From assembly GCA_000433475.1 (NCBI GenBank), contig HF993109.1, forward strand, positions 62,001-126,000: a stretch of 64,000 nt of DNA, read 5' to 3'. The notes below the pieces were generated by a model, which was not told where the DNA came from, searched no databases, and saw only the letters and a program-made list of their open reading frames with translations. A program made the position numbers and the translations under genes. Positions 25,741 through 34,660 of this stretch are shown piece by piece. Source of the DNA: Mycoplasma sp. CAG:956 (GTDB taxonomy: Bacteria > Bacillota_I > Bacilli_A > RF39 > UBA660). How positions within the stretch are numbered: the first letter of the stretch is position 1; each line of letters begins with the position of its first letter.

Positions 25741-26280
25741 TTATTTAACTTCAATAATGCCGTAGTTACCGTCACATCTTTTATATAAAACACATATTTG
25801 TTTTGTTTTACTGTCTTTAAAAATAAAGAAGTCGTGAGAAACAAATTCCATTTGTAAGATTGCTTCATTAATATCCATAGGTTTAGAAGTATCAATAGTT
25901 TTTCTTTTTACAACAGTTGGCTCATTTTCTTCTTTATCGCCAGCAAAATCTTCGAAAATACTTTCTAAATCATGGCTTTTCTTAGCTCTTATTGTATTGT
26001 ATTTTTCTTTGTTTTTCCTTATTTGCCTTTCTAGTTTTTCTACTACCAAGTCAATTGCAGTATATAAATCATCGTCCATGACTTCAGCTCTAATTACAGT
26101 TGAATCTTTTAAAATTGTTACTTCGATGACATCTTTATTAGCTCTTGTCTTGATAATAACATTGGAAGTAGTATTATCACCGTCTTTAAAGTATTTATTT
26201 AACTTATTTAGTTTCTTTTCGATATACTCCTTGATTGCGGGTGTAACACTCAAATTTTTTCCTCTAATATTTAATTTCAT
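25741..26280 (-). CDS. hpf: Ribosome hibernation promoting factor, long form
   Basis: 179 residues. The N-terminal S30AE/RaiA domain (NIRGKNLSVTPAIKEYIEKK) binds the 30S decoding centre. The C-terminal dimerisation domain (VKRKTIDTSKPMDINEAILQME, YKRCDGNYGIIEVK) makes it a long HPF that pairs 70S ribosomes into 100S dimers in stationary phase. GGAGG precedes the ATG. It is monocistronic between a terminator and a 320-bp spacer. Confidence 0.94.
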   Translation of the reverse strand: MKLNIRGKNLSVTPAIKEYIEKKLNKLNKYFKDGDNTTSNVIIKTRANKDVIEVTILKDSTVIRAEVMDDDLYTAIDLVVEKLERQIRKNKEKYNTIRAKKSHDLESIFEDFAGDKEENEPTVVKRKTIDTSKPMDINEAILQMEFVSHDFFIFKDSKTKQICVLYKRCDGNYGIIEVK

Positions 26281-26290
26281 AAATATCTAA

Positions 26291-26535
26291 CCTCCATAAT
26301 TAAATTTTACCATAAAAGATTTATTTTTACTATGAATTTTATGTGAAATAGTAGTTAAAATCTTTTTTTAACAATTAGTAGTATATGTATCTATATAATT
26401 TACTTAAGTACTAATAATATTTTCATTATTTATATGACAATTAAATAAAGTATATTAAAATACCAATCAAATAAGTAAATTTCTTTTTTAACAAAATTAG
26501 CCTTATTTTAATTTTAAATATTTTTTACAAAAAAG
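26291..26535. other. Gene-free AT-rich spacer upstream of hpf
   Basis: No ORF with a plausible start is visible. A loose inverted pair, attagta and tactaat, lies around 26376-26417. The region presumably holds the hpf promoter on the minus strand, but no clear -35/-10 pair could be fixed by eye. Confidence 0.4.
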
Positions 26536-26564
26536 TTGACAATAAGGAAATTATGCGGTAATAT
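26536..26564 (+). promoter_or_regulatory. Strong sigma-A promoter for the 26610 gene
   Basis: TTGACA (26536-26541), exactly 17 bp, then TAATAT (26559-26564). Transcription would start near 26571. The short leader contains a hairpin, aaatgc/gcattt, whose 3' side touches the AAGGGGG ribosome-binding site. Confidence 0.8.
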
Positions 26565-26609
26565 ACGCTTTAAGAAATGCGAATATGGCATTTAAGGGGG
26601 ATTTGAAAA

Positions 26610-27035
26610 ATGAAAAAAGTTAGTGAAATACTAGATAAAATTAAACAAGATGCGAAATATTATCGTTATGTTAGAAAACAATTAAAATCTGATCCTAATT
26701 TTAATTTATTAGCAGTAATGACCAATGATTTGGTTTATAAAGAATTAAGTGAAGATATGAAAATGGATAAAAGTATTTTGAAATTTATGCTTAATAGACC
26801 AGTTTTCTATTTAAATGATACTTTAGTATTTGATGATGAATTAATAGCATCTGATCCAGAATATAGTAAATTGTATGCTGCATATCTAAATATGAAAAGA
26901 AATAAAACTGCTTATATGTTAGTAGCGGGACTTACTAAAAAATTAGGCACAGATATGCGTATTGATATTAAAAAATTTTATGTTAATAAAGACTCTAAAT
27001 TAAATCAAGAAGAATCTCAACAGAAAGTCTTATAA
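26610..27035 (+). CDS. Hypothetical protein, 141 residues
   Basis: A soluble, Lys-rich helical protein (VSEILDKIKQDAKYYRYVRK, MKMDKSILKFMLNRPVFYLND). No family recognised. It has one of the best promoters and ribosome-binding sites (AAGGGGG) in the window and a strong terminator, so it is probably abundant. Confidence 0.72.
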   Translation: MKKVSEILDKIKQDAKYYRYVRKQLKSDPNFNLLAVMTNDLVYKELSEDMKMDKSILKFMLNRPVFYLNDTLVFDDELIASDPEYSKLYAAYLNMKRNKTAYMLVAGLTKKLGTDMRIDIKKFYVNKDSKLNQEESQQKVL

Positions 27036-27042
27036 ATTAACT

Positions 27043-27085
27043 AAAAAGCCATAGTAATATTTAAATATATTCTATGGCTTTTTTT
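27043..27085 (+). terminator. Terminator before lon
   Basis: A 12-bp stem aaaaagccatag / ctatggcttttt with a 17-base loop and a T-run. Confidence 0.88.
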
Positions 27086-27119
27086 AATCAAAGTTTTAGT
27101 AAAAAAATGTTAAAAAACC

Positions 27120-27148
27120 TTGTAAAACCACTTTTAAATTGGTACTAT
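27120..27148 (+). promoter_or_regulatory. Promoter of lon
   Basis: TTGTAA (27120-27125), 17-bp spacer, TACTAT (27143-27148), 30 bp before the lon ATG. No CIRCE or CtsR-like heat-shock operator is obvious. Confidence 0.6.
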
Positions 27149-27177
27149 AGAGTTTAGTTATAAATGGATGTGGTTAT

Positions 27178-29481
27178 ATGAATAATTATCTACCTGTGAT
27201 GATACTAAAAGATTTAATCATTCTTCCTAATCAAGAGATTAAAGTAGAAACTAAAAAAGATGATATTTTAGTTATGATTTCTAATAAGCATCATAATGGT
27301 AATTTACTTTTAGTTTGTCCACGTGATACGTTGGAAGAAGAACCTAGTATTAATGATTTACCTAATATTGGGGTTATTGGCTCTATTAAAAATATTATAG
27401 ATTTACCAAATGGAAATATTAGATTAACTATTGTTGGGACAAACAGGGTTAGAATAGATAAATATCAAGGTTTAGAAGATAATAAAAATGTAGTGATGGC
27501 TATTACTTCTAATATAACGGATATTAAAAATGATATTGTCTCAGAAACGGCTTTAAAAAGAAAATTAATTAAAACTTTAACCACATATATAAATATTTCA
27601 CATACTATTTCTAATAGTGTTTTATCGCAAATTGCTCAAATTAATGATTTAAATAAATTAACGGATATTGTAGCTACTTTTATTCCTTTAAGTTTTGAAA
27701 AAAAGATAAATTACATGAATGAATTTGACCCTTTAAAAAGAGCTACCAATTTAATTTATGATATTTCTGTAGAAATAGAAGTTTGTGAACTGGATTATAA
27801 AATAGAAGATACCTTAAGAGAAGAGATGGAATCTAATCAAAGGGAATATATCTTAAAAGAAAAATTAAAATATATCAAAAAAGAACTAGGCGAAGAAAAA
27901 GATAATAAGAAAATTCAAGATGATTATTTTAATATGCTTGATGATTTAGTAATGCCAATGCTTACTAAAAATAAAATTGCTTTAGAAATTAAAAAGTTAG
28001 ATTATTTACCAGAAGGACATCCCGAAAGAGCTATTGTTCAAAATTATTTAGATACTATCTTAGGCTTACCATGGAATAAAACTGGAGTAGAAGAGTTAGA
28101 TATTGATAAGGTGAAAAAAGCTTTAAGTAAGAGTCATTATGGCTTAGAAAATATAAAGAGTCGTATTTTAGAATATGTTGCTTTAAAAAAAAGAAATCCG
28201 GATATTAAAAGCCCAATTATTTGTTTAGTAGGATCTCCTGGTGTTGGTAAGACTTCTATTTCTATTGCTATTGCCAAAGCCTTAAATCGAGAATTTTATA
28301 AATTAAGTGTTGGTGGATTAAATGATGTTACTGAACTTATGGGAAGTAGAAGAACTTATTTAGGAAGTAATATGGGCAAAATCATGCAAGCAATCAAAAA
28401 ATGTCAAGTAAACAATCCTGTTATTTTAATTGATGAAATTGATAAGATGGTAAAAAATTATAATGGTGATCCTGCTAGTGCTTTACTTGAAATAATTGAT
28501 CCAGAACAAAATCATTTATTTACAGATAATTACTTAGAAGAACCATTTGATATTTCTAATGTAATGTTTATAGCATCTGCTAATGATATAGAAAATATTC
28601 CACCAGCTTTATATGATCGCTTAGAAATTATTGAATTATCTAGTTATACTTTAGAAGAAAAGGTAGATATTGCTAAAAAGTATTTATTGCCAACTATTTT
28701 TAAAAATTATTTAATTAGTGGTCGGGATGTTAAAATAAGTGATGAAATTTTAAAAGAAATTATTGTTTCTTATACTAGCGAGGCAGGGGTTCGTAATTTA
28801 AAAAGATGTCTGGAACAGATTATGCGTAAGTTAATCCTTGATTATGATGATTCATCGTTAAAACTTAATATAACCTCAGAAATGGTTTGTAAGTATCTAG
28901 GATCGAAGAAATTTACGGAAAATAAGCTTTTAGATATCCAAAAAGTTGGAGTTATTAATGCTCTTGCTTATACACCATTGGGTGGAGTAGTAATGGAAAT
29001 TGAGTCTTGTCTTTTTGATGGTAAAGGCGAGATTATAACGACTGGTTCCCTAGGCAATGTGATTACAGAATCAATTGAGGTGGCTATCAGCTATATTAGA
29101 AGTAATAAAGACTATTTTAAAGTTAATGACTATTATTTTGATAATCGAAATATTCATATCCATTTCTTGGAAGGAGCAACTCCTAAAGATGGACCTTCTG
29201 CTGGTGTAAGTATTACTAGTAGTATTTTAAGTCTTTTATTAAATAAAACTGTTGCTAAGGAAGTAGCAATGACAGGAGAAATTGGCTTAAATGGGGAAGT
29301 ATTAGAGGTAGGCGGTATTAAAGAAAAATTAATTGGAGCTTATAATAAGGGAATTAAAACTATTTTTATTCCTAATAGTAATATGAAAAACTTAGAAGAA
29401 ATACCTAAAGATGTCTTAAGTAAATTAACAATTTATGGTGTTTCTAACTATAAAGAAATATTTGAAAAGATATTTGAGTAA
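27178..29481 (+). CDS. lon: ATP-dependent protease Lon
   Basis: A 767-residue hexameric cytoplasmic protease. The N-terminal substrate-binding domain spans about 1-200. The AAA+ module has Walker A GSPGVGKT at 352-359 and Walker B VILIDEID. The C-terminal S16 protease domain has Ser674 in DGPSAG and Lys717 in GGIKEKLIGA. All catalytic residues are present and length is normal. It is monocistronic between terminators. Confidence 0.96.
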   Translation: MNNYLPVMILKDLIILPNQEIKVETKKDDILVMISNKHHNGNLLLVCPRDTLEEEPSINDLPNIGVIGSIKNIIDLPNGNIRLTIVGTNRVRIDKYQGLEDNKNVVMAITSNITDIKNDIVSETALKRKLIKTLTTYINISHTISNSVLSQIAQINDLNKLTDIVATFIPLSFEKKINYMNEFDPLKRATNLIYDISVEIEVCELDYKIEDTLREEMESNQREYILKEKLKYIKKELGEEKDNKKIQDDYFNMLDDLVMPMLTKNKIALEIKKLDYLPEGHPERAIVQNYLDTILGLPWNKTGVEELDIDKVKKALSKSHYGLENIKSRILEYVALKKRNPDIKSPIICLVGSPGVGKTSISIAIAKALNREFYKLSVGGLNDVTELMGSRRTYLGSNMGKIMQAIKKCQVNNPVILIDEIDKMVKNYNGDPASALLEIIDPEQNHLFTDNYLEEPFDISNVMFIASANDIENIPPALYDRLEIIELSSYTLEEKVDIAKKYLLPTIFKNYLISGRDVKISDEILKEIIVSYTSEAGVRNLKRCLEQIMRKLILDYDDSSLKLNITSEMVCKYLGSKKFTENKLLDIQKVGVINALAYTPLGGVVMEIESCLFDGKGEIITTGSLGNVITESIEVAISYIRSNKDYFKVNDYYFDNRNIHIHFLEGATPKDGPSAGVSITSSILSLLLNKTVAKEVAMTGEIGLNGEVLEVGGIKEKLIGAYNKGIKTIFIPNSNMKNLEEIPKDVLSKLTIYGVSNYKEIFEKIFE

Positions 29482-29493
29482 TTAAAAAAATAT

Positions 29494-29526
29494 AAACTAA
29501 TTTAGTAAGAATACTAGATTAGTTTT
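29494..29526 (+). terminator. Terminator after lon
   Basis: A 14-bp stem aaactaatttagta / tactagattagttt with one G-U pair, a 4-base loop and trailing T's. Confidence 0.85.
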
Positions 29527-29545
29527 TGCTTTTAGTAAATTATTG

Positions 29546-29573
29546 TTGACTTTTAGAAAAATATATATATAAT
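29546..29573 (+). promoter_or_regulatory. Promoter of the LRR-transglutaminase pair
   Basis: TTGACT (29546-29551), 16-bp spacer, TATAAT (29568-29573). Transcription would begin near 29580, which rules out the in-frame ATG at 29576 and fixes the start of the next gene at 29600. Confidence 0.75.
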
Positions 29574-29599
29574 ATATGCCTAAGAAAGAAGAGGGGTTT

Positions 29600-30145
29600 A
29601 TGATTACAGATAGTATTAATAAAGCTTTAAGAGTTTATAATAATGATTATTTTGCTATAAAAAATTTAGTTATTAACCGTTTTACTATTAGTGGGGCTAT
29701 AGCAAATGTTAAATTAGATGAAATATTAGGATTACCTAATTTAGAAAATTTGACTCTTTGTAATTTATGCCTTGATAGTTACGATTTAGAATGTATTGCC
29801 AAATGTTCTAATTTAAAATATTTAAGTTTAATCAATTGTGAAATAAGGAGTACTGATGTATTCTTACACGTAAAAAATATTATTTTAGATAATACTTCTT
29901 TAGAATTAGATGAAGATTACATTTATGATCAAGTTGTTATTAAGAATATGAAAATGCCATTAAATAAAGTAAAGACAATGGTTTTAGTTATTAATCAGGC
30001 TATCGTAAGTGATATTAATGTTGATAACTTTAAAATAAAAGAATTAGTAGTATCAAGTAGTCAATATCTAAAAAATAAGAATTATTTAGATAAACTTGAC
30101 AGTATCAAAGTAAGTATAAAAGAAACTAAAAAAGTGGGGGATTAG
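29600..30145 (+). CDS. Short leucine-rich-repeat-like protein
   Basis: 181 residues from ATG 29600 (AGAGGGG upstream). Segments LDEILGLPNLENLTLCNLCLD, then LECIAKCSNLKYLSLINCEI, follow the LxxLxLxxC/N spacing of leucine-rich repeats, about three to four turns. There is no signal peptide, so it should be cytoplasmic. It is cotranscribed 1 bp ahead of a transglutaminase-like gene and may be its partner or specificity factor. The function is unknown. Confidence 0.65.
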   Translation: MITDSINKALRVYNNDYFAIKNLVINRFTISGAIANVKLDEILGLPNLENLTLCNLCLDSYDLECIAKCSNLKYLSLINCEIRSTDVFLHVKNIILDNTSLELDEDYIYDQVVIKNMKMPLNKVKTMVLVINQAIVSDINVDNFKIKELVVSSSQYLKNKNYLDKLDSIKVSIKETKKVGD

Positions 30146-30146
30146 G

Positions 30147-31322
30147 GTGAAAAAGATTAATGTTAGTGCTTCTGAGTTAAATTTAGAGGCTATTTATAAA
30201 TATAATGAACTTGCAAGAAGAAGAAATATTGCTTTAGTACTAGAAAATACTAAAGGTTTAACAAAAGAAAAAGTAGAGTTATTAAGTGATAATATTACAA
30301 TTAGTATTTTAGGAGGATTAAATCCAGTAAAGAGAAAATTTGCTAGAGAACATTATCAAAAAAGAACTTATTATACTAAAAGAGAAATGCTAGAAATTTT
30401 AGATGTTTTAGAAGAGATTGAACGTTTGATAAATCCCGTATGGTCTGATTTAGAAAAAGCTATTTTTGTTTATCAAAGATTATGTATACAATTACATTAC
30501 AATGAATATGCTGATGAAGTAAAATCAAGAAATTTAATGGTATTAGTTAATGATGAAGGGGTTTGTGCTGGGTTTGCTCTTGTTTATAAAGAAATGATGG
30601 ATCGCTTAGGAATTAATTGCTATTATCAAAATAAAAGTCACCATCATGCCTTTAATGTTTTAGAAATAGATAATAAGTATTATGGTATTGATTTAACTTG
30701 GGATATTAGTGAAAAGATGTATAATAAATGTAGTTTTGATTACTTTGCTGCTAGTAATTCCTTAGAGTTTTATGGTAATATTCATCACAATTTAAGTGAT
30801 GAAAAAGAAGAAAAAATGTTTCATTTAAGTGTTCTAAATGATGAACAAATTAAAACAGCTTTAATAAACATTGATATGTATCCAAATTGTACAATTCCTT
30901 GTCAATATGATTATACGGTTAATAAAGAAATAGCTATGATAGGATTAAACCCTATATATATCGATAATAATGTACCTTGTAGTTATAATAATAACACAGT
31001 AAGTATGTTAAGAAGTGATGGTTCTTCATTTTTACTTATTGCTACTGGTAATAGTTCTAATGGAATTAATGAATACTTATATGTTGAATATAACAAGTCT
31101 AATAATACTATTGATATTAAACGAATCTATAGTGAAATGGATTTTCTATATTTAAGTAATGAAGATAGAAAAGATGTTGCCAATGATTTATTAAGTCGCA
31201 AGCGCATTAATGAAAAAGTAACTAATTATAATGGTTATGTTGGTTACATGAAGTATAGTAGAAGATTTTATCGTGCTAATTTTGAGGAACAAGTTTTAAA
31301 TATTTATCGTAGAGCATGTTAA
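30147..31322 (+). CDS. Transglutaminase-like cysteine peptidase-fold protein
   Basis: 391 residues. The catalytic triad of the transglutaminase core is visible as Cys140 in GVCAGFALVYKEMMDRLGI, His167 in HHHAFNVLEI and Asp182 in YYGIDLTWD. A 100-residue N-terminal and a 190-residue C-terminal region have no recognised domain. There is no signal peptide. Bacterial members act as proteases, amidases or crosslinkers; the substrate here is unknown. The start is GTG 30147 with GTGGGGG upstream, coupled to the LRR-like gene. Confidence 0.8.
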   Translation: MKKINVSASELNLEAIYKYNELARRRNIALVLENTKGLTKEKVELLSDNITISILGGLNPVKRKFAREHYQKRTYYTKREMLEILDVLEEIERLINPVWSDLEKAIFVYQRLCIQLHYNEYADEVKSRNLMVLVNDEGVCAGFALVYKEMMDRLGINCYYQNKSHHHAFNVLEIDNKYYGIDLTWDISEKMYNKCSFDYFAASNSLEFYGNIHHNLSDEKEEKMFHLSVLNDEQIKTALINIDMYPNCTIPCQYDYTVNKEIAMIGLNPIYIDNNVPCSYNNNTVSMLRSDGSSFLLIATGNSSNGINEYLYVEYNKSNNTIDIKRIYSEMDFLYLSNEDRKDVANDLLSRKRINEKVTNYNGYVGYMKYSRRFYRANFEEQVLNIYRRAC

Positions 31323-31324
31323 AA

Positions 31325-31380
31325 AAAACTAACTATTTGTAGAGTATTTAATACTTTATTTAAATAGTTAGTTTTCTTTT
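31325..31380. terminator. Bidirectional terminator between transglutaminase and reverse transcriptase genes
   Basis: aaaactaactattt (31325-31338) and aaatagttagtttt (31362-31375) form a 14-bp stem with an inner agtatt/aatact pair. The stop codon of the reverse transcriptase gene lies in the right arm. Confidence 0.88.
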
Positions 31381-32321
31381 AATTTTATTAATTCATTCTT
31401 ATAGTTTAAGAATTCTTTATTATTTTTTTCAATTTGTAAAACAAATAATATTTGTCCATATAACTTATTAAGATAATCTTTAGAGTCTAAATAATTAATG
31501 TATTTTAAATGATTATTTAAGCCATATTTATTTATGTAATACATATTTTGTCTAATAAATTTCTTATATGTTCTTGGAATACTTAGTTTTTCATTACAAA
31601 CGATACCAGTTACTATTTGGGCTTTGTTAGATTTTATTATTTTAATTTTCTTCTTATTCAAAATAAAATTTTCTTTAAATAATTCTGTTTTAACAAGGTT
31701 AATAATTTCCTGGGGATTAAATTCACCTGAAAAGGTCATATCATCACAATATCTAGTATAAGCAATGTTTTTACTTTGACAAAATGAACCTATTTTAATA
31801 TCAAAACTTCTTAAAACTAAATTAGATATATAGCTGCTGGTAGGAGCTCCTTGGGGTAAAGTGTTATTATATGTAACTAAGTTAGTTAGAAGACTTGCTA
31901 CTGCCTCAGGATAAATATGTCTAGGAAAAGCTTTTTTATAAACTTTTAGAAAGTCAATACTTGGAAAAAAATCTTTAATATCTAGTTTTAAAACGATTTT
32001 TTGGCGCAAATGAGGTAAGGCATTATCAAGTAGGGATAGACCTTTTTTATAAGCTTTGGCATAAGATGAAATTATTCTCTCATTTAAAACATTGGTAAGA
32101 ATATTTTCTTGAATCATTTTTAATGTATAATCAGGTTCATAAATGGTACGATAGCCACCATTTTTTTTGGGTATTTTAAATACTTTATAATGTTTTTCAC
32201 CGTGATTGCTAATGGTATATAAAAGTTTTAATTTCTCTTTATTAGAAAGATTATTAAAAGAAATAAGATTAAGAGATAATATGAAATTATTAATTTGTTT
32301 CTTAGTTAGATGTTGCCACAT
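31368..32321 (-). CDS. Retron-type reverse transcriptase
   Basis: 317 residues. It has the seven-block reverse transcriptase core: LDIKDFFPSI with catalytic Asp114, LPQGAPTSS at 155-163 and YCDD at 191-194 (retrons usually have YADD). Two retron hallmarks are present: NALPH at 100-104 fits the NAxxH of region X, and VTG at 237-239 is the region Y motif. There is no fused effector domain. AGGAGG lies 8 bp before ATG 32321. The protein would bind the structured RNA encoded just upstream and make msDNA from it. It is monocistronic, convergent with the transglutaminase gene. Confidence 0.9.
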   Translation of the reverse strand: MWQHLTKKQINNFILSLNLISFNNLSNKEKLKLLYTISNHGEKHYKVFKIPKKNGGYRTIYEPDYTLKMIQENILTNVLNERIISSYAKAYKKGLSLLDNALPHLRQKIVLKLDIKDFFPSIDFLKVYKKAFPRHIYPEAVASLLTNLVTYNNTLPQGAPTSSYISNLVLRSFDIKIGSFCQSKNIAYTRYCDDMTFSGEFNPQEIINLVKTELFKENFILNKKKIKIIKSNKAQIVTGIVCNEKLSIPRTYKKFIRQNMYYINKYGLNNHLKYINYLDSKDYLNKLYGQILFVLQIEKNNKEFLNYKNELIKLKEN

Positions 32322-32340
32322 ACATATTACCTCCTAAAAT

Positions 32341-32490
32341 AAGCAATACTTGATGTGATATTATATTATGGAGAGTGATTTAACTAAATAACGTTTAGAG
32401 TAATCACTTGGAGTAATATAATCACATAATTCTTTAATTAAATATCCTTGATGACTCATCAAAGTGGTTTAAAACCAATTGCTATTGCTT
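32341..32490 (-). ncRNA. Retron msr-msd RNA
   Basis: On the minus strand the RNA runs 32490 to 32341. The ends are an 8-bp inverted repeat, a1 AAGCAATA (32490-32483) and a2 TATTGCTT (32348-32341). Right after a1 comes the conserved AGC, giving a branching guanosine at 32482. msr has two hairpins: TGGTT/AACCA (32477-32465) and a 9-bp stem (32464-32446). msd is a 75-nt hairpin (32427-32353): 7 bp, a 2-nt bulge, 7 bp, a symmetric 5x5 loop, 7 bp, a 3x3 loop, 5 bp and loop CGTTA. This is the canonical retron layout, 19 bp ahead of the reverse transcriptase start. Confidence 0.85.
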
Positions 32491-32496
32491 GATTTG

Positions 32497-32502
32497 ATTA
32501 TA
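32497..32502 (-). promoter_or_regulatory. -10 element of the retron transcript
   Basis: TATAAT on the minus strand (32502-32497) would start transcription 6-7 bases later, at or next to the first base of a1 (32490). That agreement supports the RNA boundaries. No good -35 is visible at 17 bp. Confidence 0.65.
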
Positions 32503-32573
32503 TAACAGAAAAATTAAAATTACTATATATAAATTAGAAGTTATGCTATTATTATACTAGAGGATGTGAAAGA

Positions 32574-33240
32574 ATGAACGAATTATTTAATATAACTAAT
32601 TGTTATCAAGATACTAATTATTATTACTTTTTTAGAGCTTTAAATAAAAGAGATATGGCTGGTATTAGAGATAAATCTACTTTAGATGATGCTGGTCGTA
32701 TTAGTAAAATAGTTACTGACAGTACTTTTTATAATCATAAAGATAGATATAATGAAGAATCAGAACTTACTTTAGAAGAAATGGTTAATCATGTTAAAAC
32801 TCATTATGATGATTTTTCTAATCCATTTATTTTTCTTTTTTATCTGGGTTATGTATGATGGCTTAATCTTTACTCCTATAACTTTATTTATACCATTTAG
32901 TCTTAAAATTCAAGGGTTAGTTCAAAATAGAAAATATCTTTTAACAACTCTTATTACCTTAGTACCAATTGCTATTATTTATTTTTCTAATACTTCTTCT
33001 CATTCTTTAGAAAATATGATTATTATTACCTTTTTTTCTACTTTAATATTATTTTTTATAACCATTATATTTATCTACTTACTAGGATTTCTTGATTATC
33101 ATTTAAGAACTAAAAGTACTGATAGCAATATAATAAGTTCTATCTTTTATCTTATCTATTTAAGTTATATAACTATTATTTATTTTACTAGTAATAGAGT
33201 AGTAGATATAGTATATAGTATTATAAATAAAATATTTTAA
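32574..33240 (+). pseudogene. Frameshifted gene for a membrane protein beside the retron
   Basis: Two overlapping reading frames (32574-32858, then one ending at 33240) join into one 221-residue protein if one T is removed from the T6 run near 32835-32840. The joined junction reads FIFLFIWVMYDGL. The N-terminal 80 residues are soluble (YYYFFRALNKRDMAG, LTLEEMVNHVKTHYDD); the C-terminal 135 contain about four membrane segments. The N-terminal part resembles, from memory only, a larger family of gut Firmicutes proteins. GAGGATGTG precedes the ATG. It is divergent from the retron, sharing its promoter region. Decay, a sequencing error or a slippery gene are all possible. Confidence 0.55.
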
Positions 33241-33326
33241 ATAATCTAAAATATTCCAGTATTGTTTACAAATAGAATAGTTTCTTGATATAATTATCTT
33301 AATAAAAGAAATAAGAAGGTATGGAT

Positions 33327-34649
33327 ATGAATAATAACAATAATAATGAAATGAAAAGTAATGTTTTTAGTGATTATACTAATTCTAATAATAATGAAAA
33401 TAATAATGTAATGCCAAATAATACTAATATAAATCAAGGAGTAAGTCAAATACCCCAAACAAATAATACTCAAGTAAATAATGCATCAGCAAATAATCAA
33501 ACTGTAAATAATCAAATACCTAATAATCAGATAACTAATACAACAACAACTTCTAGTATTATGGGAACTTCTGCAAGTAATAAAACTACTAATACTTATT
33601 TTCAAAATACCCCAAATGTTCCAATTAATAATTCAAGCCAGCAAAATACTAACCAACCAAATCAAATACCAAATAATCAAGATATTGGTATGCCCAAATT
33701 AAATAGTGATAAAACAGTTGGTACTATGAAAAAAGATACCCAAAAAAGCCCAGTTGCCATGTTAATATTATTTGCTTGTCTAATTATTGGTATCTTTCTA
33801 ATTCCTTACATTACACCATATTTAAATAATGTCTTAAAAATATTTGGTATTGATGATAATAGTTATATTTATGGTGATGGTAAATATGATGATTCTAGTG
33901 ATACCAATACTAAAGATAATAATACTAATAAAGATAATAATAGTAATACTGATACTAAAGTTACAACATATTATGATATCCTAGATACTACTTCTATTAC
34001 ATTTAATAAATTAACAATAACTAATTTAACAAAAACTGAAGAAAATGGTAACTTTTATTTAAATTATAAAATAACTAATAATGATACAGCTAGTTATAAT
34101 TTTAAAGAACATAAAATCTATTTTGATTTATATAATGATTCTAAAACTTATATAGGTAGAGTCTTAATTGATACTGATTCTTTAAATAGTAAAGAAGAAA
34201 TAACTTTAAAAAGTATTCTAAATAATAACGAATATACAGCTGCTACTAAATTAGAAGTCTTAGAAAGAACAACTGCTGATTATCAAAGTGTAACTTTAAA
34301 AAATAATAAGCTTACTTGTACAGGTAATAATCACTCAACTATTTATACTTTTACTAGCAATAAACTAACTGGTATTGATGATACTTATAATTATACTTTT
34401 ATTGTTAATGATGATACTTATGCATCTTATGCACTAAATGTTCAAAATACAGTTAATGATTTAAATAAAATAACTGGTATATCCGCAGGATTTGTTAATA
34501 CTCAAACTGGATTTACTAAAACCACTAAAATTAACTATAGTGAGACTAGCGAAAATCTAACTAAATATGATAGAATATATTATGAAAAAGATGCAACGGC
34601 TAGTACAGTTAAGTATGAATTAGAGTCGATAGGGTATAAATGTGATTAG
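33327..34649 (+). CDS. Asn-rich membrane-anchored protein
   Basis: 440 residues from ATG 33327, which has better spacing to AAGAAGG than ATG 33321. Residues 1-145 are Asn/Gln/Thr-rich low complexity. One membrane segment (about 146-166) follows, then a second Asp/Asn-rich linker. The rest is an extracytoplasmic domain whose first part (NLTKTEENGNFYLNYKITN) looks like a FxLYD/DUF5067-type beta-sandwich. The role is unknown. It lies 11 bp ahead of scpA and is probably cotranscribed with it. Confidence 0.65.
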   Translation: MNNNNNNEMKSNVFSDYTNSNNNENNNVMPNNTNINQGVSQIPQTNNTQVNNASANNQTVNNQIPNNQITNTTTTSSIMGTSASNKTTNTYFQNTPNVPINNSSQQNTNQPNQIPNNQDIGMPKLNSDKTVGTMKKDTQKSPVAMLILFACLIIGIFLIPYITPYLNNVLKIFGIDDNSYIYGDGKYDDSSDTNTKDNNTNKDNNSNTDTKVTTYYDILDTTSITFNKLTITNLTKTEENGNFYLNYKITNNDTASYNFKEHKIYFDLYNDSKTYIGRVLIDTDSLNSKEEITLKSILNNNEYTAATKLEVLERTTADYQSVTLKNNKLTCTGNNHSTIYTFTSNKLTGIDDTYNYTFIVNDDTYASYALNVQNTVNDLNKITGISAGFVNTQTGFTKTTKINYSETSENLTKYDRIYYEKDATASTVKYELESIGYKCD

Positions 34650-34660
34650 AAAGAAGTATT

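Noticed and set aside
29576..29599. Upstream ATG giving a longer LRR-like protein
   Set aside because: It overlaps the region between the -10 box and the expected transcription start, so it would not be in the mRNA.
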